64,000 nt of DNA from Acidimicrobiales bacterium (GCA_016794585.1 JAEUJM010000015.1:62001-126000); one strand, 5' to 3'; counted from the stretch's first letter, positions 1 through 8,819 are shown. The notes: generated by a model not told the origin, from the letters alone. Numbers and translations: made by a program.

Positions 1-354
1 GACAGCGCGCGAGCGGCGGTCGAGCAGGCCACGCAGCTGGCCCGGACCACCGGCGCCCACCTGCATCTGGTGACCTCGGTTGCGAAGGACGCCGGCCCCG
101 AATCGGCCGAGCGCAAGGACGCCGAGCGCTCGCTCGAGGCCATGCTCGTCGGCGTCGGGACCGTCCCGTGCTCCACTCACGTGATCCCCGGCGACGTGGC
201 CAAGGGGATCGTGTCGGTGGCCGAGGACGTCGGCGCCGACCTGATCGTCGTCGGCAACAAGCGCATGCAGGGCGCCGGCCGGGTCCTCGGCAGCGTCCCC
301 AACGACGTGGCCCACACCGCCCCCTGCGCGGTGCTCATCGCCAAGACCACCTGA
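1..354 (+). CDS. Universal stress protein (UspA family), 5' end outside window
   Basis: The reading frame is open from base 1, so the gene begins upstream of the window; 117 residues are visible. It carries the C-terminal half of a UspA fold: the segment GADLIVVGNKRMQGAGR followed by VLGSVPNDVAHTAPCAVLIA matches the family's ATP-binding G-2x-G-9x-G(S/T) signature and the closing beta strand. UspA proteins are cytoplasmic nucleotide-binding proteins linked to stress survival; the particular role cannot be told. It is followed, convergently, by the AAA ATPase gene only 33 bases away. Family assignment is firm; the missing N-terminus prevents checking whether it is a single or tandem Usp protein. 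Confidence 0.85.
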   Translation, partial: DSARAAVEQATQLARTTGAHLHLVTSVAKDAGPESAERKDAERSLEAMLVGVGTVPCSTHVIPGDVAKGIVSVAEDVGADLIVVGNKRMQGAGRVLGSVPNDVAHTAPCAVLIAKTT

Positions 355-387
355 CCGCACCCCGCTTCGGGTCGGCGCTCGCGCCGT

Positions 388-1530
388 TCAGGAGAGGCCC
401 TTCGTGAGGAGCTCGGCGGCGCCGACCGCCTCGACCTGAGGCGCGAGAGCGAAGCGGTCGCGGCCGGCGTGAGCGACGAGGACTCGGTCCAGCGCGAGGT
501 CATCGATGGCGTTGCGGATCGACGGTGTCAGGCGCGGGGCGTCGGTGCGCTTGACCTCGACGCCGATGCGCTCGCCGCTGTGGTCGACCAGCAGGTCGAT
601 CTCGCCGCCACCGTGTGTGCCCCAGAACCACGCGTCGCGGACGTCGGCGCGCACGAGCAGCTGCTCGATGACGAAGCCCTCCCAGCTCGCGCCGAGCTTG
701 GGGTGGGCGAGCAGATCCTGGTGGTCGTCGATCCCGAGCAGCCGGTGCAGGAGGCCGGTGTCGCGGACGTAGACCTTGGGAGACCGGATCTGACGTTTCG
801 CGATGTTCGCGTGCCATGGCTGGAGCTGCCGGATGACGAGTGCGTCCGTGAGGGCGTCGAGGTAGCGGCGGACGGTCGGCTGTGACACGGCGAGGCTCCG
901 GGCGATCTCGGCGCCGTTCCAGGTCTGGCCGTGGAAGTGGCCGACCATGGTCCAGAAGCGCCGCATCGTCGTGGCGGGGATGCGGACCCCGAGGTTGGCG
1001 AGGTCGCGCTCCAGGAACGACCTGACGTAGTCCTCACGCCAGTCGACGGAGCGCTCCTCGGTCTCGGCGAGGTAGGAGAGCGGGAGGCCTCCTCGGCCCC
1101 AGAGCCGGTCGAGCGCACCGGCCCCGACATCGACGAGCTCCAGGCCGGTCAGCTCGACGAGGGCCACGCGGCCGGCGAGGCTGTCGGCGGCCAGGCCGAC
1201 GAGGTCGGGGGAGGCCGAGCCGAGCACGAGGAACCGCCCGTTGCGTCGGTCCTCGTCGACCAGCACCCGCAGGATCGGGAAGAGGTCGTCGCGGCGTTGG
1301 GCCTCGTCGATGACGATCGTGCCGTCGAGGCCGGGCAGGGTGAGCGTCGGCGCACCGAGCCGAGCATCGTCCCGCGGGTCCTCCAGATCGAAGAAGTTGA
1401 CCTCGGGAGCGTCGACGACGGCTCGCGCCAGTGTGGTCTTGCCCGCTTGGCGTGGCCCGGTCAGGACGACCACCGGCGCCCGGTCGAGCGCGGCTCGCAC
1501 CCGGGAGGCGGCGGACCGGCGCTCGACCAT
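388..1530 (-). CDS. AAA ATPase with DUF4143 C-terminal domain
   Basis: 380 residues. The N-terminal part is an AAA_14-type ATPase: Walker [14 protein letters not shown] at about residues 25-37 and a Walker B-like strand [17 protein letters not shown] at about 90-106. The C-terminal half (about 185-360) is the DUF4143 region, with a winged-helix-like segment ([16 protein letters not shown]) and a PD-(D/E)xK-like strand pattern ([19 protein letters not shown]). Proteins of this family are common solitary accessory genes in bacteria and archaea; their role is not settled. The start is supported by a promoter-like TAGGAT six bases upstream, implying a leaderless mRNA. The nuclease-like ExK strand at the C-terminus is seen; activity is inference. 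Confidence 0.85.
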   Translation of the reverse strand: MVERRSAASRVRAALDRAPVVVLTGPRQAGKTTLARAVVDAPEVNFFDLEDPRDDARLGAPTLTLPGLDGTIVIDEAQRRDDLFPILRVLVDEDRRNGRFLVLGSASPDLVGLAADSLAGRVALVELTGLELVDVGAGALDRLWGRGGLPLSYLAETEERSVDWREDYVRSFLERDLANLGVRIPATTMRRFWTMVGHFHGQTWNGAEIARSLAVSQPTVRRYLDALTDALVIRQLQPWHANIAKRQIRSPKVYVRDTGLLHRLLGIDDHQDLLAHPKLGASWEGFVIEQLLVRADVRDAWFWGTHGGGEIDLLVDHSGERIGVEVKRTDAPRLTPSIRNAIDDLALDRVLVAHAGRDRFALAPQVEAVGAAELLTKGLS

Positions 1531-1536
1531 CGTGAA

Positions 1537-1564
1537 ATCCTAACATCTACCCTTGGATTTACAA
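1537..1564 (-). promoter_or_regulatory. Promoter of the AAA/DUF4143 gene, leaderless type
   Basis: Read on the minus strand: TTGTAA (-35-like), 16-base spacer, TAGGAT (-10-like), then six bases to the ATG at 1530. The stretch is clearly A+T-richer than its surroundings. Transcription would start at or just before the start codon. Confidence 0.45.
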
Positions 1565-1631
1565 GGAGCTCCACAGGCGGTCGACAACGGGCCAAGGCCG
1601 AGACTGCATGAGGTCGGGCCTCCGGCCGGCG

Positions 1632-1665
1632 GAAGTTGAGTAGTCACGCGGGCGAAGTTGAGTAG
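1632..1665. repeat. 12-bp direct repeat spaced 22 bp, operator-like
   Basis: GAAGTTGAGTAG occurs at 1632-1643 and again at 1654-1665, exactly 22 bases apart (two helical turns), in the region between the divergent AAA gene and the DUF1800 gene. Same-face spacing is typical of a dimeric or cooperative DNA-binding protein site. No cognate regulator is evident. Confidence 0.45.
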
Positions 1666-1698
1666 GCGCCACTCTTCACCCGGGCGCCGCGGGGGTCG

Positions 1699-3069
1699 AT
1701 GCTTGCTTCCATGGCAACGGTCGAGGAGCAGGTGGCGCACATCTGGCGCCGCCTGGGCTTCGGGGCGGTGCGCAAGGAGATCAACGCCGGCATCGCCATG
1801 GGCACGGGCGAGCTCGTCAAGGCGCTGTTCCGCAAGCCGCTGACGCCGTTCGACGCCGCCGGCTTTCCGGTGGCGTCGGCCGATCAGAACCGCCACGCCC
1901 AGCGCCAACTCGAACTGATGGCCTTCGGCCCGTCGTCGACGGGCAGCGCCACCACCTCGCCGAACTACAACCCGCTCCAGGAGCGCCTGACCTGGACGCT
2001 GCAGGGCCTGCTGGTCGTGGGCATCGCCGACAGCGTCTACGTCGAGGACATGCGGAAGTACGTGGCCAGCCTGCGTGGCGCGTTGAAGGGCACCGCCACC
2101 TACCGCCAGCTGGTCCGGGACGTCATCACCGGCCCCGGGATGATCAAGTACCTCACCGCCGACCGCAACACGAAGGCGCACCCGAACCAGAACCTGGGGC
2201 GGGAGCTGCTCGAGCTGTTCTGCCTCGGTCGGGTCGACCCGGTGACCGGCGCGCAGAACTACACCCAGACCGACGTCATCGAGGTGTCCCGGGCGCTCTC
2301 GGGATGGCGCTACGACTGGGGGGACGGCACCAGCTACTTCGATGCCGGCGAGTGGGACAACGGGCCGAAGACCTTCCTCGGTGCGGCCCGGGGCGCCGCC
2401 GACCTCGACGACGTGCTCGCCGCCATCGTGGCCCACCCGTCGTGGAAGCGGTACGCCGTCGCCCGCCTCTACCGCGACTTCACCGGCCTCAGCGCGACAC
2501 CGTCCGTCGTCACGGCCCTGTCGGCGTCGTGGGGCACGGACGGCAACATCAAGCGGGTGGTGAAGGCCATCGCGAAGCGGCCCGAGTTCCTGTCCGACCA
2601 GGCCATCTTCAACCGCACCAAGACGCCGGTCGAGCGCCTCGTGGCCGCGGCCCGTCTGCTCGGTTGGCCGGGGCTCGGGTCCGACATCAACCTGCCGTGG
2701 TTCCTCGCCCGCATGGCGCAGACACCCTGGTCCCCGCCGAACGTGTCGGGCTGGCCGAAGGGCGACCAGTGGTTGAACGCCACGAACCTGCACTCGTGGT
2801 CGGACGTGGCCAACCACATGGCGATGCGCGGCTTCACCTGGGACGGGTCGATCGTGGGGACGATCAACCCGATGGTCACGAAGGTCCACACCCGGGCGAC
2901 GGCCGCAACGGCCGCGACCTTCGTGATGAAGCAGGCCGGGCTGACCCCGGTGTCGCCCCGCACCCATGCCGCGCTGAACGACTACGCCACCGCCGGATCG
3001 TGGACGCCGGCCCGGGCGGCGGCGCTGCTGAACCTCGTCCTGCTCACCCCCGAGTTCCTGGCCAACTGA
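1699..3069 (+). CDS. DUF1800 family protein
   Basis: 456 residues. The family hallmark is seen around residues 170-200: RELLELFCLGRVDPVTG, then YTQTDVIEVSRALSGW. DUF1800 proteins are nearly always encoded next to a DUF1501 protein, as here (8 bases apart), and are thought to be exported; the biochemical role is unknown. No convincing Sec signal is visible at this start. The start at 1699 has GGGGG three bases upstream; an alternative ATG at 1711 gives MATVEEQVAHIWRRLGFG, which aligns better with the family's usual N-terminal WRRxGFG segment. The end (TPEFLAN) is the usual family terminus. Confidence 0.88.
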   Translation: MLASMATVEEQVAHIWRRLGFGAVRKEINAGIAMGTGELVKALFRKPLTPFDAAGFPVASADQNRHAQRQLELMAFGPSSTGSATTSPNYNPLQERLTWTLQGLLVVGIADSVYVEDMRKYVASLRGALKGTATYRQLVRDVITGPGMIKYLTADRNTKAHPNQNLGRELLELFCLGRVDPVTGAQNYTQTDVIEVSRALSGWRYDWGDGTSYFDAGEWDNGPKTFLGAARGAADLDDVLAAIVAHPSWKRYAVARLYRDFTGLSATPSVVTALSASWGTDGNIKRVVKAIAKRPEFLSDQAIFNRTKTPVERLVAAARLLGWPGLGSDINLPWFLARMAQTPWSPPNVSGWPKGDQWLNATNLHSWSDVANHMAMRGFTWDGSIVGTINPMVTKVHTRATAATAATFVMKQAGLTPVSPRTHAALNDYATAGSWTPARAAALLNLVLLTPEFLAN

Positions 3070-3077
3070 GAGATCCG

Positions 3078-4604
3078 ATGGCACCTCCTGACACCCCGTC
3101 CCGACCCTCCCGGTCCGGCCTCACCCGGCGCTCGTTCCTCCAGGGGGTTGCCGGCGTGCTCGCGGCCGGATCCGCCGTGCGCCTGCTCGGCCCGGAGGCG
3201 GCCGGCGCCGCCGGCCTGTCTGGCCTGACCGGCGCGTCGGGTCTCGCCGGTGCCGCCGCGGCGTTCGGCACCACCCTGCCTCCCGGCACGCCCATCGTGG
3301 TCGTGGTCGAGCTCGCCGGCGCCAACGACATCCTCAACACGGTCGTGCCCTTCGCGGTCCCGACCACCACCGGGCACTACCGCACGGCCCGGCCGGGCAT
3401 CGGCATCACCCGCCTGGTCACCGCCCGCCCGTACGGCCCGCCCCCGGCCGGCGACTACCTGCCCCCTGCCCTCGACCTCGACGGACAGTGGGCCCTGCAC
3501 GGGGCGCTGCCCTTCCTGGCCAACCGCTGGCACACCAACGGCGACGTCGCCATCGTCAAGGGCACCGGCGAGAACGTGGTCCGGGACATGAGCCACTTCG
3601 CGGCCATGGCATTCCGGTGGGCCGGCGCCTTCGGCGGCTCGCTGATGAACACGGGCTGGCTGGGTCGCTACAACGACCTCGTCAACCCACACCAGCCTCT
3701 CGGCGCGGTGTCGCTGGCCGGCACCCACCAGTCCCTGGCCTCGGTGAACAGCCCCTCGGTGGCCATCGACGATCTCGACACCTTCAACTTCATCGCCTCG
3801 AACGTCCCCGACCGTGACCGCTTCTTCTCCGAGGTGAGCGCCTTCGGCGAGGCCGACTCGTCGGCGCTCAACAAGGTCGGCACCGCCTCGGAGGCGCTCG
3901 AGCTCGCCCGCCAGGCGTCGACGACGGCGCGAGCGGTCCCGAAGCTGGGCCAGAGCGGCGGCTCGGCGTCGCTCGCCGGCCAGCTGGCCACAGCGGCGTC
4001 GCTCATCCTGGGCAACGTGCCCTGCCAGACCTACGTGGCCACCCTCGGCGCCTTCGACACCCACGGCAGCCAGCCGTACAACCACTGGGACCGGCTCACC
4101 CTGCTGAACGCCGGGTTGGCCCACTTCTTCTCGCTCATCGACGGCAGCCCCCGGGCTGGCGACGTGTTCGTGGTGATCCAGAGCGAGTTCGGTCGCCAGG
4201 TGATCCAGAACGCCGGCCAGGGCACCGACCACGGCCAGGCGACCGACACGATCATCGTGGGCGGCGGCGTGCAGGGTGGGTTCTACGGCCAGGCCCCGAG
4301 CCTCGCCCCGGCAGCGCGCGACGCCGACTCGATGGTGGCCACCGTCGACTTCCGCTCGGTGTACGCCACCGTGCTGAACCGCCTCGGCGGCGACCCCAAC
4401 CTCACCGACGAGGCCCAGGGACGCGACGAGAGCGGCCAGCCCTTCGCCGACCTCGGCGTCTTCGCCGGCGCCGAATCGGCTGCCGTCGGCGCGCCTGCCG
4501 TCCCGAGCGGAGCGGAGGCCTTCGGCGCCGATGGTGCGTCGGTCCCGCCGGCGGACCCCGCCGTCCCGGCGGCCGTCGAACCGTACGTCGTCGCCCAGAT
4601 CTGA
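3078..4604 (+). CDS. DUF1501 family protein with Tat signal
   Basis: 508 residues from the ATG at 3078. The N-terminus has a twin-arginine signal, LTRRSFLQGVAG, followed by an alanine-rich hydrophobic stretch, so export of a folded protein by the Tat route is likely. The body shows DUF1501 landmarks: VVVELAGANDILNTVVP near residue 75 and, late in the protein, FVVIQSEFGRQVIQNAG and GTDHGQATDTIIVGGGV. The fold is related to alkaline phosphatase/sulfatase-type proteins; the substrate is unknown. It lies 8 bases behind the DUF1800 gene, so the two are co-transcribed. The last 60 residues are an alanine/proline-rich tail. Confidence 0.88.
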   Translation: MAPPDTPSRPSRSGLTRRSFLQGVAGVLAAGSAVRLLGPEAAGAAGLSGLTGASGLAGAAAAFGTTLPPGTPIVVVVELAGANDILNTVVPFAVPTTTGHYRTARPGIGITRLVTARPYGPPPAGDYLPPALDLDGQWALHGALPFLANRWHTNGDVAIVKGTGENVVRDMSHFAAMAFRWAGAFGGSLMNTGWLGRYNDLVNPHQPLGAVSLAGTHQSLASVNSPSVAIDDLDTFNFIASNVPDRDRFFSEVSAFGEADSSALNKVGTASEALELARQASTTARAVPKLGQSGGSASLAGQLATAASLILGNVPCQTYVATLGAFDTHGSQPYNHWDRLTLLNAGLAHFFSLIDGSPRAGDVFVVIQSEFGRQVIQNAGQGTDHGQATDTIIVGGGVQGGFYGQAPSLAPAARDADSMVATVDFRSVYATVLNRLGGDPNLTDEAQGRDESGQPFADLGVFAGAESAAVGAPAVPSGAEAFGADGASVPPADPAVPAAVEPYVVAQI

Positions 4605-4781
4605 AGGCGGTCGTCGCCGCGCTCTCGATGGGAGCGACAAGGGCCCGGCTCCGGGGTCCTGTCCCCGCTCATCCGTCGAGCGCTGGGGAGCGGGCCGTTC
4701 GTCGTGACATGTCGCCCCGGATCGGAGCGCGTGTCATCGGGCGTTCGCCCGCATGCCACCTGGGCGGTGCAGGATGCAGGA

Positions 4782-5342
4782 GTGACGGGAGCGCTGGAGT
4801 TCGAGGGTTCGCCCGGTGGTGCGCTGCGGGCGGTCGCCGCGTTCGACGACCGGGTGGACGAGACCTTCGCCCCGCTGCGGGGACGGCCGCTCGTCGACCG
4901 GGTGATGTACGGCGCCACCATCGTCGGCGAGGACGGGCGCATCTGGCTGGCCGTCGCCGCGCTTCTGGCGCTGCGGCCGGCGAGTCGACGCAAGGCGCTT
5001 CGGGTGCTCATCTGGTTGGGCGTCGAGACCGCCGTGGTGCACGGTCTGGTCAAGCCCTCGGTGAAGCGGGCACGCCCCGAGTTCGAGGGCGAGCACGTCC
5101 ACAAGATCCGGGTCCAGACCTCGGCCAGCTTCCCGAGTGGCCACTCGGCCTCCTCGGCGTGCATGGCCACCATCCTCTCCGAGCGCTCCCGACTCTGGCC
5201 GCTTTGGTGGGCCATCGCCCTGGTCATCGGCGCCAGCCGGGTCCACGTCCGGGACCACCACGCCTCCGACGTCGTCGGCGGGCTCGCCATCGGCACCGCC
5301 ATCGGCCTCGCCGGCCGGCGCCTCGGCCCCCGCGATCGCTGA
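4782..5342 (+). CDS. PAP2 superfamily phosphatase
   Basis: 186 residues from a GTG at 4782 preceded by GCAGG; a longer frame back to 4704 exists but its extra residues do not look like the family. The three PAP2 phosphatase motifs are present in order: KPSVKRARP (KX6RP), FPSGHSAS (PSGH) and SRVHVRDHHASDVVGG (SRX5HX3D). Hydrophobic helices surround them, so this is an integral membrane phosphatase, probably acting on a lipid phosphate or pyrophosphate (phosphatidic acid, undecaprenyl pyrophosphate or a polyprenyl-P-sugar). The substrate cannot be told from sequence. It stands alone between two non-coding stretches. Confidence 0.88.
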   Translation: MTGALEFEGSPGGALRAVAAFDDRVDETFAPLRGRPLVDRVMYGATIVGEDGRIWLAVAALLALRPASRRKALRVLIWLGVETAVVHGLVKPSVKRARPEFEGEHVHKIRVQTSASFPSGHSASSACMATILSERSRLWPLWWAIALVIGASRVHVRDHHASDVVGGLAIGTAIGLAGRRLGPRDR

Positions 5343-5394
5343 CGACGGGTCGTCGCCACTGACCGTGGTGGTCGGGCCCGGATGAGGGCGAGGT

Positions 5395-5432
5395 GGAGGA
5401 AATGGCAGTCACCGGTGACTGCCATTTGCTCC
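5395..5432. repeat. 38-bp near-perfect palindrome between convergent genes
   Basis: Bases 5400-5427 are a perfect 28-bp palindrome centred on CACCGGTG with arms AAATGGCAGTCACC; outer GGAG (5395-5398) and CTCC (5429-5432) extend it to 38 bp with one G-G mismatch. It lies in the 250-bp gap between the converging PAP2 and aat genes. It can fold as a bidirectional terminator or be a symmetric protein site; the A+T-rich arms are unusual here. The rest of the gap (5433-5592) shows nothing else I can support. Confidence 0.6.
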
Positions 5433-5592
5433 AGAGCCGCCGTTCTCAGCGCGTGCGAGCGCCGGAAGACCACATTCCGTGGCGAGCGGCTCGATGTGGC
5501 CGCCGACGTGGCCCTCGCGGCCTTCGTCGCGGCCCTTCTCGTGAGGTGCGCCGAGCGTGAGTCGTCGCGACATCCGATCGTCGACGGACCCG

Positions 5593-6294
5593 TCAGGGGG
5601 TGAAGGCGTCGGGGAGGGGGAGGGCGGCGGCCAGGCGGTCGAGGTAGTCCGGGCGGGAGAGCTCGACGGCGCCGAGCGAGGCCAGGTGGGGGGTGAGCCA
5701 CTGGACGTCGAGGAGGCGGGTGCCGGCTCCGGGCGCCGCGGTGAGCAGCTCGGCGAGACCCACCAACGCAACCTTCGACGCGTCCGGAGCCCGGTGGAAC
5801 ATCGACTCGCCGGCGAAGAGCCCGCCGATGGACACGCCGTAGAGGCCGCCGACGAGCTCGTCATCGCACCAGGTCTCGACGCTGTGGGCCCAGCCCAGCT
5901 CGAAGAGGCGGCGGTAGGCCGCAACGATGTCGGCCGAGATCCAGCCGTGCGGACGGGTCGGGTCGGCGCACGCCACCACGACATCTTCGAACACGGTGTC
6001 GTAGCGGACCTCGTAGCGGCGCACGGAGCGGCGCAGCGACTTGGTCAGGCGCAGGCCGTCGAGGGGGAGGACGCCGCGCGGGTCGGGGGACCACCAGCCG
6101 ACAGCGCGACCGGACCGACCCGATCGGGGCAGCGGCATGCGCCGGGTCGGCATGGGGAACAAGCCCGTGCGGTAGGCCGCCAGCAGCGTGCCGGGCTCGA
6201 GGTCGGCACCGAGGCCGATGAGATCGTCGCCCTCGGGCGCCCAGCGCGGGTCGGGCAGGTCCCAGGGCGTGGGGTCGGGCTCCAGCGGTGACAC
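5593..6294 (-). CDS. aat: Leucyl/phenylalanyl-tRNA--protein transferase
   Basis: 233 residues, the normal length. It transfers Leu or Phe from tRNA to N-terminal Arg/Lys of proteins, marking them for ClpS/ClpAP degradation (bacterial N-end rule), in the cytoplasm. Family landmarks: GLFPM near residue 44, WWSPDPRGVLPLDGL near 68, and VSIGGLFAGESMFHRAPDASK near 158-177, which forms part of the active site. The GTG at 6294 starts the conserved N-terminal half and has TAGCGT eight bases upstream. It is a single gene converging with the PAP2 gene. Confidence 0.93.
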   Translation of the reverse strand: MSPLEPDPTPWDLPDPRWAPEGDDLIGLGADLEPGTLLAAYRTGLFPMPTRRMPLPRSGRSGRAVGWWSPDPRGVLPLDGLRLTKSLRRSVRRYEVRYDTVFEDVVVACADPTRPHGWISADIVAAYRRLFELGWAHSVETWCDDELVGGLYGVSIGGLFAGESMFHRAPDASKVALVGLAELLTAAPGAGTRLLDVQWLTPHLASLGAVELSRPDYLDRLAAALPLPDAFTP

Positions 6295-6302
6295 CGCCGG
6301 TC

Positions 6303-6308
6303 ACGCTA
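6303..6308 (-). promoter_or_regulatory. -10-like TAGCGT of aat
   Basis: On the minus strand TAGCGT lies eight bases before the GTG start of aat, matching the window-wide TANNNT leaderless arrangement. Confidence 0.4.
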
Positions 6309-6374
6309 CCGGTGCCCACCGGCCTGGTCGGGCGCCGGGCGTGGAGCGCCGCCCTGACCGGGATCGACGAGCGG

Positions 6375-7163
6375 CTACGCCGTGAGAGGGATGACCTCGC
6401 CGGCGACCACGAACCGGGGGTCGAGGTCGGCGGCGACGGTCTGGCCGATGGCGACCGTGGCGCGCCGGTTGAGCACGGCGCCGGCGACCGCCCCGGCCAT
6501 CAGAGGGATGAGCGTCGCCAGGCTGCGACCCAGGCGGTGGGTGAGGCGCCGGCGGATGGCGACCGTCAAGGTCACCCGCGCCTGGCGCCCGAAGATGTCG
6601 GCGGCGCCCACGCCGAGGACGAGGTCCTGCGGGTTGACGCCGCGCTTCTCGGCCCAGCTCTGGGCCACGAGCAGGCCTCGCTGCGCGCCCGTGGCGGGGA
6701 TGGGCCGGTCGAGGGCCTCGTGGAGCTCGGCCACGAGCTTCATCTCGATGGCCACCACGAGGGCCGTCTCCGCGGCCAGCTCGAACGGGACCGTCGCCCA
6801 CGTGTGGGGGATCAGCTCCTCGGCGCCGATGAGGGCGCCGGCGATGCCGCCCACCGCACCGCTGGCGATGCCGGCGTTGCGGATCAGGGCGTCCGCCAGC
6901 TCGGGCCCCGTCTTGCCTTGGTGGTGGGCGATGAGGGTGGCCTGGTCTCGGACGGGCAGGTGCTGGGCCAGCCCGGCAGTGGTCTCGGTGAGCCACTGCC
7001 CGTTCGACACGGCCTTCTTCCCGGCCTGGCGGGCGTCACGGGCGAGCGCCCGCAGCGCCGCGCTCGTGCGCGCCCGACGGCTGCCGCCCAGGTCGTCCTC
7101 GGCGAGCGCCCCGGCGACGAGCTCGCTCGCCGACCGGGTCTCCTCGGTGCGTTGGCGTCGCAT
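6375..7163 (-). CDS. Hypothetical helical protein, EcsC-like
   Basis: 262 residues from the ATG at 7163; the frame extends to a GTG at 7247 but the extra residues (basic, low complexity) look untranslated. The centre has two glycine/alanine-rich hydrophobic segments (GAVGGIAGALIGAEELIPHTW and ELAAETALVVAIEMKLVAEL) and a late one (LMAGAVAGAVLNRRATVAIG), a layout seen in EcsC-type proteins of actinobacteria. EcsC has no agreed biochemical role. Neighbours (aat, 3-hydroxyacyl-CoA dehydrogenase) give no clue. The gene is real by its conserved-looking core; the family name is tentative. Confidence 0.6.
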   Translation of the reverse strand: MRRQRTEETRSASELVAGALAEDDLGGSRRARTSAALRALARDARQAGKKAVSNGQWLTETTAGLAQHLPVRDQATLIAHHQGKTGPELADALIRNAGIASGAVGGIAGALIGAEELIPHTWATVPFELAAETALVVAIEMKLVAELHEALDRPIPATGAQRGLLVAQSWAEKRGVNPQDLVLGVGAADIFGRQARVTLTVAIRRRLTHRLGRSLATLIPLMAGAVAGAVLNRRATVAIGQTVAADLDPRFVVAGEVIPLTA

Positions 7164-7277
7164 CCCCACGCCGAATTGTCTACCCAGTGCCGTGCCGCTT
7201 CGGACCGCGGTCACCGAACCGCGCGGGAACCGCAGGCGAACCGGCACCGGGATCCGGTGCCCTCCAGGGGTGAGCGG

Positions 7278-8132
7278 CTACTTGCGGTAGTCGTAGAAGC
7301 CGACGCCCGACTTCCGGCCCAGCTGGCCGGCGGCGACCATGCGTCGCAGCAGCGGCATGGCCGAGTAGTTCGGGTCGCGGAACTCGTCGTAGAGGGCGTC
7401 GAGGATGGACAGCGAGGTGTCCAGGCCGACGAGGTCGAGCAGGGCGAGCGGACCCATGGGGAAGTTGCAGCCGCCCTTCATGGCGGTGTCGATGTCGTCG
7501 CGGCTGGCGGTCCCGTTCTCCATCATCCGCACCGCGTTGTTGAGGTACGGGAAGAGGAGGGCGTTCACGATGAAGCCGGCCCGGTCCTTCACCTCGACGG
7601 GGTCCTTGCCGCAGGCGGCGGCGAAGGCCTTGACCGACTCGATGGTCTCGTCGGAGGCGGTGAGGGGGCGGACGATCTCGACGAGGCTCATGGCCGGCGC
7701 CGGGTTGAAGAAGTGGACGCCGCAGACCTTCTCGGGGCGGTCGGTGACCATGGCCATCTCGATCACCGGGAGGGTCGAGGTGTTGGTGGCGAGGATGGTG
7801 TAGTCGCTGCACACGTCGTGGAGCTCGGCGAAGAGGTGCTGCTTCACTTGGAGGTCCTCGACCACGGACTCGATGACGAGGTCGCAGTGGGCCAGCGCGT
7901 GCATCTGCGAGGTGGCGGTGACCAGAGCGAGCGTGGCGTCCTTGTCGGCGGCCTCGAGGCGACCCTTGTCCACCTGCCGGGCCAACGACTTCTCGAGCGT
8001 CGCCAACATGTCGTCGGCGGTCTCCTGCTTGCGCGACCGCAGCACCACCTCGTGGCCCGCCTTCGCCGCCACCTCGGCGATGCCGGCACCCATGATGCCC
8101 GAGCCGAGGATCCCAACCTTCTTGATCGTCAT
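7278..8132 (-). CDS. 3-hydroxybutyryl-CoA dehydrogenase (3-hydroxyacyl-CoA dehydrogenase family)
   Basis: 284 residues, full length for the single-domain-pair family (Hbd/FadB2 type). It oxidises L-3-hydroxyacyl-CoA with NAD+ or works in reverse, in beta-oxidation or butyryl-CoA metabolism. The N-terminus holds the Rossmann motif VGILGSGIMGAGIAE; the family signature HFFNPAPAMSLVEIVR is at about residues 140-155, with the catalytic His and the conserved Glu; the C-terminal domain contains GFIVNALLFPYLNNAVRM and MGPLALLDLVGLD. Start ATG at 8132 has TAACGT six bases upstream. The last residues (GVGFYDYRK) are the usual terminus. Confidence 0.93.
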   Translation of the reverse strand: MTIKKVGILGSGIMGAGIAEVAAKAGHEVVLRSRKQETADDMLATLEKSLARQVDKGRLEAADKDATLALVTATSQMHALAHCDLVIESVVEDLQVKQHLFAELHDVCSDYTILATNTSTLPVIEMAMVTDRPEKVCGVHFFNPAPAMSLVEIVRPLTASDETIESVKAFAAACGKDPVEVKDRAGFIVNALLFPYLNNAVRMMENGTASRDDIDTAMKGGCNFPMGPLALLDLVGLDTSLSILDALYDEFRDPNYSAMPLLRRMVAAGQLGRKSGVGFYDYRK

Positions 8133-8138
8133 GGCGGC

Positions 8139-8144
8139 ACGTTA
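8139..8144 (-). promoter_or_regulatory. -10-like TAACGT of the 3-hydroxyacyl-CoA dehydrogenase gene
   Basis: TAACGT on the minus strand, six bases before the ATG at 8132; leaderless arrangement. Confidence 0.45.
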
Positions 8145-8179
8145 CCGATCGCCCCCCCGCCGACTCCAAAGCCCACCGG

Positions 8180-8185
8180 TAGTGT
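8180..8185 (+). promoter_or_regulatory. -10-like TAGTGT of the methyltransferase-S51 pair
   Basis: TAGTGT lies seven bases before the GTG at 8193 and so supports that start among the many in-frame codons upstream. Confidence 0.45.
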
Positions 8186-8192
8186 CGCGGCC

Positions 8193-8819
8193 GTGGATCC
8201 CCTGCCGACGTTCCCCTCGGGCGTCCTGCGGGCCCTGCCGCCCGTGGCCCGGGCCGTGCTCCGTGAGCAGCGTCGGCGCCTGCTCGTGCGGGCCACGGGA
8301 CGGGTGCTCGACCTCGGCGACGGCACCGACGCCGACCTGTTGAAGAACGCCGACGAGGTGGTCCGGGCCCGGTCGGCGGCCTCGGTGGCCCTCGGTGACG
8401 AACCGGGTGCCGAGCACGAGGCCGAGGGCTCGTACGACACGGTCGTCTCGGTCCTGCACCTCGCCGCGGCGCCCGATCTGCCCACCGAGCTCGCTGCGGT
8501 GCGTCGACTGCTGGCCCCGGAAGGCCGTCTACTGTTCCTCGAGCCCGTCCGTCAGCCCGGCTTCGGCCACCGGCTGCGCTCGGCTGCCAGCCCGATGGTG
8601 CGGCTCGTGTCCGGCTGGGAGATCGACCGAGACCTCCCACTGGCCATCCGCGCCAACCACCTGACCATCGTCGACATCGAGAGGATCAACATGCCGCCGG
8701 TCGTCTGGCCCATCCGCACCTTCGTCCTGGGTGCCGCCACCCGCCGACCCGCCGACTTCGCCGAACCCGCTGCCGACGATCCCGGCGCCACCGACGATCC
8801 CTCCGAGGAGCACCCGTGA
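8193..8819 (+). CDS. Class I SAM-dependent methyltransferase-like protein
   Basis: 208 residues from the GTG at 8193, which is fixed by an adjacent TAGTGT. Motif I reads RVLDLGDGTDADLL (usual E/DxGxGxG form is weakened), followed by SYDTVVSVLHLAAA (motif for the acidic strand region) and LLAPEGRLLFLEPVRQPG, the typical post-motif strand with ..EP.. seen in phosphatidylethanolamine-type and other small methyltransferases. The substrate is unknown. The stop overlaps the next gene's GTG (GTGA), so the two are translationally coupled. The altered motif I leaves SAM binding a little uncertain. Confidence 0.75.
   Translation: MDPLPTFPSGVLRALPPVARAVLREQRRRLLVRATGRVLDLGDGTDADLLKNADEVVRARSAASVALGDEPGAEHEAEGSYDTVVSVLHLAAAPDLPTELAAVRRLLAPEGRLLFLEPVRQPGFGHRLRSAASPMVRLVSGWEIDRDLPLAIRANHLTIVDIERINMPPVVWPIRTFVLGAATRRPADFAEPAADDPGATDDPSEEHP

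Noticed and set aside
388..1530. Insertion sequence or toxin-antitoxin gene
   Set aside because: Walker motifs and DUF4143 region make it an AAA ATPase; no inverted repeats or transposase motifs flank it.
2982..4640. Long minus-strand frame opposite the DUF1501 gene
   Set aside because: Low-complexity mirror of a well-supported gene; no start signal.
5382..5603. Possible 73-residue gene between PAP2 and aat
   Set aside because: It runs through the palindrome and the end of aat; no ribosome site, promoter or recognisable protein.
6288..8192. Plus-strand open frame leading into the methyltransferase
   Set aside because: The first 635 codons are opposite the EcsC-like and dehydrogenase genes and have no family signs; the TAGTGT-N7-GTG at 8193 marks the real start.
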